Part shown: positions 17,423-24,783 of the stretch, piece by piece | Layout: the number at the start of each line of letters is the position of its first letter | How positions within the stretch are numbered: the first letter of the stretch is position 1 | Origin: DAITQM01 sp036832975 | Lineage (GTDB): Bacteria; Pseudomonadota; Gammaproteobacteria; Xanthomonadales; Wenzhouxiangellaceae | Assembly (NCBI GenBank): GCA_036832975.1 | Contig: DAITQM010000008.1 | Coordinates: 1 to 64,000, forward strand | Direction: 5' to 3' | DNA: 64,000 nt | Notes under the pieces: model-generated | Databases searched by the model: none | The model's input: the letters and a program-made list of their open reading frames with translations, nothing else | What the model was told of the DNA's origin: nothing | Translations under genes and position numbers: made by a program

Positions 17423-18333
17423 CTGCGTTTTGTCCGCTGTGTGTCAAAGCCGGCATACAAGCCGGCAAGTACCGCCTTTACTTTTGCCGCCCGGTTTTGC
17501 TCCAAAAGCACGATGGCGATGAGGTTTTTGGGTAAGTCGATGAATATCCGCCGCGCGCACCAGGCCGGAGCGGTCCGCCGATAACGCTTGACCAGGCGGA
17601 CCAGGTTATACGCCCATTCGCGCCGGCGTTCCACCGAATGGCCGCTGCTTTGCCAGATTCGTCCGCAACAGCGGACACAGGAAACCTCGCCGATTTCATG
17701 TTCGAAAAGTGCGGCCCGCGTGCCGTAAACAGCATGACCCCGGCGCCGCAGGCGCAGGCAATATTCGTGGTCGGCATGGTCTACAAAAAAACTTTCATCA
17801 TGACCGCCGAGGTCGCGGTGAATCGCCAGATCGAGCAGCGAACCGGAATTGAGCGCCACGGTCATCTCTCCGACAAGGCCGCCTCCGACTTGCAGATAAC
17901 CGGTAAATGCCGTACCGCACAGCTCGGTGACGTAATTTGCAGCGAGCAGCGCCGGCGGGCGATCGAGCGCGCTGCAGCACTCGTTGAATCTGGCGCGGAA
18001 ATCCGCCGGAATCCGACTGTCCTGGTCGAACAAAATCAGCCAATCGTATCCCGCCTGTAGGGCGGCGGCGCAAAGCTGGTTGATCGCCGCCGCCAAGCCA
18101 CGGTTGGTTTTGTTCGATATCACTTCGATGCCTGGTGCGGCGGACTGCAAACGGGACGCGGCGTTATCGGCGATGAACAGCCGATCGAACTGATCGCGCA
18201 ACGCCGCGATCAAGTGAACGGCGGCCGGTGGCGGCTGGTAAAGGACGACACCGGCCGCGATCCGATCGGGAGGCCAGGTCGCTCGGTGTGCCGATATCTG
18301 CGTGTCCGGTATCGTCTGCGGCGCGCGGCTCAT
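17419..18333 (-). CDS. GT2 glycosyltransferase (rhamnosyltransferase-like)
   Basis: A 304-residue glycosyltransferase with a GT-A fold: a short N-terminal strand (AAGVVLYQP), NKTNRGLAAAINQ, and the metal-binding DQDSR at about 130. The layout is that of the RfbF/WbbL rhamnosyltransferase subfamily, though the donor is not certain. Start ATG at 18333 overlaps the upstream glycosyltransferase as ATGA, and its own stop overlaps the permease gene by four bases. Confidence 0.85.
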   Translation of the reverse strand: MSRAPQTIPDTQISAHRATWPPDRIAAGVVLYQPPPAAVHLIAALRDQFDRLFIADNAASRLQSAAPGIEVISNKTNRGLAAAINQLCAAALQAGYDWLILFDQDSRIPADFRARFNECCSALDRPPALLAANYVTELCGTAFTGYLQVGGGLVGEMTVALNSGSLLDLAIHRDLGGHDESFFVDHADHEYCLRLRRRGHAVYGTRAALFEHEIGEVSCVRCCGRIWQSSGHSVERRREWAYNLVRLVKRYRRTAPAWCARRIFIDLPKNLIAIVLLEQNRAAKVKAVLAGLYAGFDTQRTKRR

Positions 18334-19409
18334 CGCTCGAACACGGTCCGCTCGCCGCCCAATACATAGCGCCGGAAATAATCCCGGTAGGAGCGGAAGA
18401 AAAATCGTTGCCGGCACAACACGTTATACGCGGTAATCCGGCGCTTCCCAAAGGTCCGGCGGGCGCCCGGTATTTGACTCAGCAGGCGCAGCGTTTGCGC
18501 CAGTGCTGATAACTGGACCGCGAGCAGCCGGCGGCGACCCAACACGAGCGGCACGAACAGCAGGGCCACTGTCTTGGCCAGAATCCAAGGCGCATTCCAG
18601 GCGATCACCGGCAGCGGCATTAACTTCAAGTAGGTGTAATTGATGTTGACCTGCAAGCGGACAGCGTAGTTGAAATCCCGGACTTTGTCGAGCGAGGCAC
18701 CGATGCGGTGGCGGACAACCGCCGCCGGGGCGTACACTTGCCGGTAACCAGCCAACATGGCGCGCAGCCCCAACTCGGCATCCTCGTAGCCGGTGACAAA
18801 AAATTCGTCGAACAAACCGATATCGTCAAGCATCGCCGTGCTGAACAGGCAGGCCCCGGCGCACACGCCGGGGATTTCCGCGGCAGCGTCGTATTCCGCC
18901 GCCGGCCGACCAGCGCCGCGCGGCAGTACTTCGCCGGTGTTCAAAAATAGATGACCGGCATTGTCAAGCCGGGCCGGGTCGTCGAGGCGCAGCATACGGC
19001 TGGCCACGGCGCCGGCTCCGGTCGCCTGGACTGCTTCGACCAGTGCCGCAAGCCAAGTTGGTTCGGGCACGGCATCGTTATTGAGCAATGCGACGTATGC
19101 CGGTCGGCGGGCAGATGCTTCTAAAATATCGCGCAGCAACCGGTTCATGCCGCGCGTGAAGCCCAGGTTGCTCCCATGATCGCTGAGCGTGATGCGCGCC
19201 TCGCCGCTGTAACGATGGTTGAGCCGAGAAAAATCGTCGCCGTCGGAACCGTTGTCGGCGACGACGATGTGGAAATTGACGCCGGTGGACTGCAGCAGGG
19301 CGTCGAGGCAGCGGCAGGTGTCGCGATAACCGTTCCAGTTCAGGATCAGCACCGGGATAGCGGTTTCCGAATTCGCTTGCGAAGTCATCGATGGTTGCTG
19401 CTCGGTCAT
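18330..19409 (-). CDS. GT2 glycosyltransferase
   Basis: A 359-residue GT2 enzyme: VLILNWNGYRDT at the start of the fold, VADNGSDGDD for nucleotide binding, LLNNDAVPEP for the metal site and FVTGYEDAELGLRA for the acceptor region. The C-terminal third has one or two hydrophobic segments, as in WbbL-like enzymes. First gene of the minus-strand polysaccharide operon; an internal Met at codon 8 is an equally possible start. Its promoter should lie in the AT-rich stretch around 19475-19495. Confidence 0.86.
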   Translation of the reverse strand: MTEQQPSMTSQANSETAIPVLILNWNGYRDTCRCLDALLQSTGVNFHIVVADNGSDGDDFSRLNHRYSGEARITLSDHGSNLGFTRGMNRLLRDILEASARRPAYVALLNNDAVPEPTWLAALVEAVQATGAGAVASRMLRLDDPARLDNAGHLFLNTGEVLPRGAGRPAAEYDAAAEIPGVCAGACLFSTAMLDDIGLFDEFFVTGYEDAELGLRAMLAGYRQVYAPAAVVRHRIGASLDKVRDFNYAVRLQVNINYTYLKLMPLPVIAWNAPWILAKTVALLFVPLVLGRRRLLAVQLSALAQTLRLLSQIPGARRTFGKRRITAYNVLCRQRFFFRSYRDYFRRYVLGGERTVFER

Positions 19410-19612
19410 CCCTCACGTCCGAAGAAGCGGAATTGCAACCGCTCGCCCTGTAGATCGCCTCGCTGTAACGGGATTATAACGTTATATACTTATTCTACCC
19501 CGCTGCAACAGCCAACGGCGGGAGGCAGGCCAAATCGCGGGCTTTGAGCGGCCCGCAGGAGGGGTACCCGGCCCCCAGTCGTCGCCGGCGGGAAAATGAA
19601 TCGTCATTCGGG

Positions 19613-19618
19613 TATACT
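19613..19618 (+). promoter_or_regulatory. Possible -10 box for the rightward glycosyltransferase
   Basis: TATACT at 19613-19618 follows an otherwise GC-rich stretch and precedes the GT2/DUF2304 pair. No convincing -35 hexamer is visible 16-18 bases upstream. If used, translation cannot start at the upstream ATG at 19596, which supports the later start. Confidence 0.3.
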
Positions 19619-19646
19619 CTGCCCCGTCGCATCAGGACATTGGGAG

Positions 19647-20417
19647 ATGGGAGGTTTAGGAACTTGTGTACGGGCCGGTCTGTCGCGCACCGGCAGTCAC
19701 TTATTGCTTGGGGAGTCCCCGCAAAGTAAAGCGGCGGCGTCTGCCGTGCTCGTACTCCCGGCGCGCGACGAAGCGGCCGATGTCGGCAGCGTCGTCCGGC
19801 GGGGCCGGACACAGGGTCTGCAGGTCATCGTCGTCGACGACCATTCCACCGATCGCACCGCCGAGATCGCCCGCGCCGCCGGCGCCGATGTGCTCAGCCT
19901 GCCGTTTCACGCCGGCAATTGGACGGCGATCCAGACCGGTCTGCGGTATGCGCGTTCACTGAGGTATGGTTATGTCGTGACGCTGGACGCCGATGGCCAA
20001 CACGATCCCGAACAGGCGCTGGACCTGCTGGCCCGGATGGACCAGCCCGGGGCGCCCCATGTGATCATCGCCTCGTGCCCGGCGCGTGCCAACCAGCGAC
20101 GCAAACTGGCTTGGCGCGTGCTGCGCTGGCTCAGCGGATTGCCATTCGACGATTTGACCTCGGGTTTTCGGGTTTACGATCGGACCGCCGCCGATCTGCT
20201 CGCCTCTCCGGAGTGTACCTTGCTGGAATACCAGGATATCGGCGTGCTGCTGCACTTACGCCATTACCGCCTGCGCATCGCTGAGGTGGGCGTCCGAATG
20301 CGGCCGCGCCGTACCGGTCGCTCGCGGGTATTCAACTCCTGGCTGGTGGTGTTTTATTATCTCCTTTATTCAAGTCTGATTGGCGTCAGCCGCAGAGTGC
20401 GCAGGCACCGCCGATGA
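19647..20417 (+). CDS. GT2 glycosyltransferase (dolichyl-phosphate-mannose synthase-like)
   Basis: A soluble DPM1-like GT2 enzyme: LVLPARDEA, VVDDHSTD, LDADGQHD and FDDLTSGFRVYDR are all present. Enzymes of this group make polyprenyl-phosphate sugars used as donors outside the membrane. About 256 residues from the ATG at 19647; the true start between 19647 and about 19735 is uncertain because family homology begins near AVLVLPARDE. It overlaps the DUF2304 gene by four bases (ATGA), a pairing seen in many polysaccharide loci. Confidence 0.85.
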   Translation: MGGLGTCVRAGLSRTGSHLLLGESPQSKAAASAVLVLPARDEAADVGSVVRRGRTQGLQVIVVDDHSTDRTAEIARAAGADVLSLPFHAGNWTAIQTGLRYARSLRYGYVVTLDADGQHDPEQALDLLARMDQPGAPHVIIASCPARANQRRKLAWRVLRWLSGLPFDDLTSGFRVYDRTAADLLASPECTLLEYQDIGVLLHLRHYRLRIAEVGVRMRPRRTGRSRVFNSWLVVFYYLLYSSLIGVSRRVRRHRR

Positions 20418-20782
20418 GCCCGTTGCAGATCTTTGCCGCTGTATTGGCGCTGGCCATGGCGACCTTGATCGTCTGGCTACTGCGCCATGACCGGCTGCCG
20501 GTCAGCCACTCGATCTGGTGGTTGGCGGTCGCGCTGCTGATCGCTGTTTTCGGGTTGGCACCCGGTCTGATCGACGCGCTGGCCAGGCTGACCGGCATCG
20601 CTTACCCGCCGTCTCTGCTCTTTTTGCTGGCCATCTTGACGCTGCTGATCAAAGTGTTGCACGAGGATTTGGAAGTATCGACCACCCGGCGCCGGATGCT
20701 CCGCCTGGCGCAGAAAACCGCGATTCTCGAACAGGAAATCGAGAAGCTCAAGCAACGGCTTGCAGCGAATGATAAGGCGTAA
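20414..20782 (+). CDS. DUF2304 membrane protein
   Basis: A 122-residue protein with three hydrophobic segments (about 5-22, 34-52 and 65-85) followed by a charged helix likely to form a coiled coil (AILEQEIEKLKQRL). Length and layout match DUF2304, a family found next to DPM1-like glycosyltransferases. Function is not known; a membrane anchor or partner for the overlapping upstream enzyme is the simplest idea. Confidence 0.8.
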   Translation: MSPLQIFAAVLALAMATLIVWLLRHDRLPVSHSIWWLAVALLIAVFGLAPGLIDALARLTGIAYPPSLLFLLAILTLLIKVLHEDLEVSTTRRRMLRLAQKTAILEQEIEKLKQRLAANDKA

Positions 20783-20854
20783 AAAGCCTCACCCGTCTCA
20801 ATACCCGCCCAGCGCCGCTCTCGCCCACATTACGATGAGCGAGACGAAGGCCAT

Positions 20855-21106
20855 CTTAACCCAATTGTTGCATAAGTTCCCGGAATTCTCGGTCAAGCTG
20901 GCGAGTGCAGCTTGTCCGATTCTCCGAAGAACCGTAGTAATTCTACGGTTCGAGGGGAAGCGGACAAGATGTGCCGCCAGCTTGGGCGAGAAACCGGGCG
21001 CGTCACCTTAGGTTAATTCGATTTTGCTGCTAATAGCGACATAACTATATGATTTCATGGCGAATTTAATGAAGTCGAGCAAAATTTATGCAACTATTGG
21101 GTTAAG
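20855..21106. mobile_element. MITE-like element with 21-bp terminal inverted repeats
   Basis: The ends are CTTAACCCAATTGTTGCATAA (20855-20875) and its inverse with one mismatch (21086-21106), enclosing 210 bases with no plausible gene. The interior has a long imperfect hairpin: AAGCTGGCG pairs with CGCCAGCTT, CTTGTCCG with CGGACAAG and GAACCGTAG with CTACGGTTC, centred near 20940. Size, inverted ends and lack of coding capacity are those of a miniature inverted-repeat element. No target-site duplication is obvious. Its right end runs into the first codons of the next gene. Confidence 0.65.
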
Positions 21107-22811
21107 TTACTGGCTCGCACCACTTCTTGTGGCGGTGGTGACGGTGGCTTATTGGCCGTCGTTCACCGCCGGGCTTTTCCTCGATGATTTCCGTATCATC
21201 GTCGAGAGCGACGCCCTGCACAAAGTGTTCGACCCGGCCGCGATCTGGCATTTTTCAGCGGCCCGCTTTATCGCCTCGTGGACGCTGGCGGCCAACTATG
21301 CGCTGCACGGCGACCAGGTGTTCGGTTATCACCTGGTCAATTTTCTGATCCACCTCGGAGCCGGCGCGGCATTGTGGTCACTGCTCACCGCGCTCGGGTG
21401 TTCGCCGGCGCTGGCGGCGGCGCCCGGCAGGTACCGCCAGGTGCCGGCGATCGCCGCGGTGATCTTTCTGCTGCACCCGTTGCAGACCCAGGCCGTGACT
21501 TACATCGTGCAGCGTTACACCTCGCTGGCGGCGATGTTTTACCTGGCGGCGCTGGCGGCCTATGCCTGGGCCCGCCTGGGCGGCGGACGACCGCCCGGCG
21601 GCGGCTTCCCTGAACGATTATGGCGCTATGGTCTGGTGGTTCTGCTGGCCGGGCTCGCGATGTTCAGCAAACAATCCGCCGCAACGCTGCCGCTGGCCCT
21701 TTTGCTGCTCGAGCTGCTGTTCTTCCGCCGCCTGTCGCCGCGCGCCTGGGGCATGACGATCGGAGCCGCCGTGCTGCTGGCCGCCGCCGCCGCCGGGCTG
21801 GTGACGCTGCCGGCGTTCGATCTTGTCGGCTCAACACGCGCCACCGACCAGATCGCCCGCGGCGACTATCTGGCCACGCAAATGGGGGTGTTGTGGCGGT
21901 ACATCGGGCTGTTCTTCTGGGTCGGCGAGCAACGGCTCGAGTACGACGTCGCGCTGGCCAGCTTTTTTTCCGACGTCACCCCATGGCTGTTGGCCGCCGG
22001 CCACCTCGTCCTGCTCGGCAGCGGGCTGGCTTTATGGCGGCGCGCCCCGTTGATCTCGTTCGGCATTGTGTTCTATTACCTGGCGCACGCGGTCGAATCG
22101 GGTTTTATGCCGATCGCCGATCTCGCTTTCGAACATCGCACTTACCTGCCCAACGCCGGGCTGGCGATGGTTGTCGCACTGGGGTTGGCATGGTTGGGAC
22201 AGGCGCTCGGGCGTTACCGGATCGGGCCGCTGCTGGGCGCGGCGCTTTTGCTGCTGCTCGCCGGCTCGACCTGGAACCGCAACCGTTTATGGGCCGACCC
22301 GATTGCGTTTTTACAGGCCGATGCACGGTTGAGTCCCGGGTCGCAGCGTGCCTGGACCAGCCTTGGCAAGGAGCTGATGCGCAGCGGGCGCTTTGCCGAA
22401 GCGCTCTCCGCGCTGGAAGAAGCACAGCGGATCGGGGTGCTGAAAGACAGTGGCGACCTCAGACCGCCGACGCTGCTCAACATGCTCTTAGCGTTGCATT
22501 ACACCGGCCGCAATCAGGAGGCTTTGGATCTGGCCGGCCGCATCGACACCAGCGCCCTCAACCAGACCGAACTGGCGTTTTTTTACGAGGCCCGCGGCCG
22601 TGCCCGGCTGGCCCTCGGTGACGCCCGCATGGCCCGCGAAGATTTGCAGCGCGCGGCACAAACCAATCCATCGATCGCGGTCGTCACCTTTCTCGCCGCC
22701 GCGGAATACGAACTCGGCCATCGCGCCCGCGCCCACCATCTCGCCGCACAAGTGTTGCAATCGGATCCCGAAAATACACTGGCCCGCGAAATCCACCGGC
22801 GCACGGAGTGA
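21057..22811 (+). CDS. Polytopic membrane protein with C-terminal TPR-like region
   Basis: 584 residues. After a short N terminus come about ten hydrophobic segments (about 18-35 through about 400) with a conserved acidic first loop FLDDFRII, as in the PMT-like/TMTC-like families that join a glycosyltransferase C-type membrane domain to TPRs. Residues from about 425 on (RAWTSLGKELMRSGRFAEALSALEEA) are TPR helices. Substrate unknown; protein or lipid glycosylation using the nearby polyprenyl-sugar machinery is an inference. Codons 5-16 are made of the repeat that ends at 21106, so the native start may have been lost or replaced. Confidence 0.75.
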   Translation: MANLMKSSKIYATIGLSYWLAPLLVAVVTVAYWPSFTAGLFLDDFRIIVESDALHKVFDPAAIWHFSAARFIASWTLAANYALHGDQVFGYHLVNFLIHLGAGAALWSLLTALGCSPALAAAPGRYRQVPAIAAVIFLLHPLQTQAVTYIVQRYTSLAAMFYLAALAAYAWARLGGGRPPGGGFPERLWRYGLVVLLAGLAMFSKQSAATLPLALLLLELLFFRRLSPRAWGMTIGAAVLLAAAAAGLVTLPAFDLVGSTRATDQIARGDYLATQMGVLWRYIGLFFWVGEQRLEYDVALASFFSDVTPWLLAAGHLVLLGSGLALWRRAPLISFGIVFYYLAHAVESGFMPIADLAFEHRTYLPNAGLAMVVALGLAWLGQALGRYRIGPLLGAALLLLLAGSTWNRNRLWADPIAFLQADARLSPGSQRAWTSLGKELMRSGRFAEALSALEEAQRIGVLKDSGDLRPPTLLNMLLALHYTGRNQEALDLAGRIDTSALNQTELAFFYEARGRARLALGDARMAREDLQRAAQTNPSIAVVTFLAAAEYELGHRARAHHLAAQVLQSDPENTLAREIHRRTE

Positions 22812-22947
22812 CTCGACCACCGCGACTGACGCCATTCCAACAAAAAGGACCACTGCGCTGCGGCGCGGGACGGATGATCGTTTGTTGCACATCGTCAAGA
22901 GAGATGACGATTGACAACAGTGACCGGCGAGCCTCGCCGCTGCCGGG

Positions 22948-24783
22948 TCAGGCGTTTTCCGCGGCGCGGCTAATTTCGGCGAGAACCTGCCGGCCGTAGG
23001 TTTCGAGCTTGTGGGCGCCGATGCCGGGAATCGCCGATAGGGCGTCCAACGTGGTGGGGCGTTGGTGGGCGATCTCGCGCAGAGTGCTGTCATGAAAGAT
23101 GACATAGGGCGGGACACTACGGGCGCGGGCCAGTTGCAGGCGTAGCCGGCGCAGCGCTTCGAACAGCGCGGCACCGGCCGCTGTCAACTCGGCGGCGGGC
23201 GGGGATGGGGCGGCCCGCTCGGAAGTGCGCCGCGTGGACGGGGCCGGGCGGCAAAGTGGGAGTTCGACTTCACCGCGCAGCAGCGGCCGGCAGGCGGCGG
23301 TCAACTTCAGTTCGCCGTGTTCGCCGATGGCTAACAATCCGCGGGCGATCAGTTGGCGGTACACGGCGCGCCATTCGCCGGCGGCCAGGGCGGCGCCGAT
23401 GCCGTAGGTGCTGAGCCGCTGATGGCCGAATTTGTCGATCCGTTCGTTCCGCCGGCCGCGCAGGACGTCGATCAGGTGATTGACGCCGAACATCTGCCCG
23501 CTGCGATGAACGCACGACAATGCCTGGCGTGCCGCTTCGGTGGCGTCCCAGACTTGCGGCGGGTTCAGGCAGTTGTCGCAATTGCCGCACGGAGCGCTGT
23601 CTTTTTCGCCGAAATAGGACAGCAATGTCTGGCGCCGGCAGGTGGCCTGTTCGCAGAGCGCGAGCAGTGCTTCCAGTTTTTGCCGTTCGAGGCGCTTGCG
23701 TTCGTCGCCGGCCGTCGAGTCGCGCAACATCCGGCCGAGAACGACGACGTCGTTCAGGCCGTAGCGCATCCAGGCCTCCGCTGGCTGCCCGTCGCGCCCG
23801 GCGCGGCCGGTTTCCTGGTAGTACGCTTCGATGCTGCGCGGCAGATTGAGGTGGGCGACGAAGCGGACGTTGGGTTTGTCGATGCCCATGCCGAAAGCGA
23901 TGGTGGCGACGATCACCACGTTGTCTTCGTTCTGGAAGCGCTTTTGGTGCGCGGCGCGGGTCGCGGCATCGAGCCCGGCGTGGTACGGCAGGGCGGCGAT
24001 CCCATGGCCGGCCAGCCAGGCGGCGACCTGCTCGACCCGCTGGCGTGACAGGCAATAGACGATGCCCGCTTCGTTCGGATGCCGGCCGGTGATGAACTCG
24101 AGCAGCGCGCGGCGCGCGTCATCGCCGCCGGCGCCGATCAGGTAGCGGATGTTCGGGCGATCGAAACTGCCGATAAACGAACGGGCGCCGGTGAGTTCGA
24201 GGCGGTCGATGATTTCGCGTTGCGTGCGTTCGTCGGCGGTGGCGGTCAACGCCACCCGCGGCACGCCCGGGAAACGGCGTTCGAGAACGTTGAGTTGTAG
24301 ATATTCCGGGCGGAAATCGTGTCCCCACTGCGAAACGCAGTGCGCTTCGTCGATGGCGAACAACGCCACGTCGATGCGGCCGAGAAGGTCCAGGGTCCGT
24401 TCCTGCAGCAACCGTTCAGGGGCGATGTATAAAAGATCCAGGGCGCCGGCGGCGAGTTGGGTTTCTGTCGTCCGGAGCGCCGCCGGATCGAGGCTCGAAT
24501 TGAGGGTTGCGGCGCGCACGCCGCTCTGGACCAGGGCCGAAACCTGGTCGTGCATCAGCGCGATCAGCGGCGAGACGACGATCCCGGTACCGCGCCGGGC
24601 GAGCGACGGAATTTGATAACACAACGACTTGCCGCTGCCGGTCGGCATCACGACCAGCGCCTTGCCACCGGCGATCAGGTGGTCGATGATCGCCTCTTGC
24701 GGCGGGCGAAAATCGTGGTAACCAAATACCCCTCTAAGCAGCGCCCGCGGCTCGGGTCGCACGGCCGTCGTGTTGGAGGTCAT
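22948..24783 (-). CDS. recQ: ATP-dependent DNA helicase RecQ
   Basis: A 3'-5' superfamily 2 helicase of 611 residues acting in recombination repair. Walker A MPTGSGKS at 46-53, DEAH at 145-148, motif VI QETGRAGRDG, the zinc-binding cysteines in CEQATCRR and PCGNCDNC, a winged-helix RQC region and a C-terminal HRDC domain (TLDALSAIPGIGAHKLETYG) are all present, so it is full length. The ATG overlaps the upstream peptidase stop by four bases. The longer upstream reading of this frame is antisense-like noise over the peptidase gene. Confidence 0.96.
   Translation of the reverse strand: MTSNTTAVRPEPRALLRGVFGYHDFRPPQEAIIDHLIAGGKALVVMPTGSGKSLCYQIPSLARRGTGIVVSPLIALMHDQVSALVQSGVRAATLNSSLDPAALRTTETQLAAGALDLLYIAPERLLQERTLDLLGRIDVALFAIDEAHCVSQWGHDFRPEYLQLNVLERRFPGVPRVALTATADERTQREIIDRLELTGARSFIGSFDRPNIRYLIGAGGDDARRALLEFITGRHPNEAGIVYCLSRQRVEQVAAWLAGHGIAALPYHAGLDAATRAAHQKRFQNEDNVVIVATIAFGMGIDKPNVRFVAHLNLPRSIEAYYQETGRAGRDGQPAEAWMRYGLNDVVVLGRMLRDSTAGDERKRLERQKLEALLALCEQATCRRQTLLSYFGEKDSAPCGNCDNCLNPPQVWDATEAARQALSCVHRSGQMFGVNHLIDVLRGRRNERIDKFGHQRLSTYGIGAALAAGEWRAVYRQLIARGLLAIGEHGELKLTAACRPLLRGEVELPLCRPAPSTRRTSERAAPSPPAAELTAAGAALFEALRRLRLQLARARSVPPYVIFHDSTLREIAHQRPTTLDALSAIPGIGAHKLETYGRQVLAEISRAAENA

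Noticed and set aside
20855..21106. Group II intron or attC origin for the repeat ending in GGGTTAAG
   Set aside because: The end fits GTTRRRY by chance, but no left core pairs with it in attC fashion, and there is no domain V-like hairpin or reverse transcriptase.
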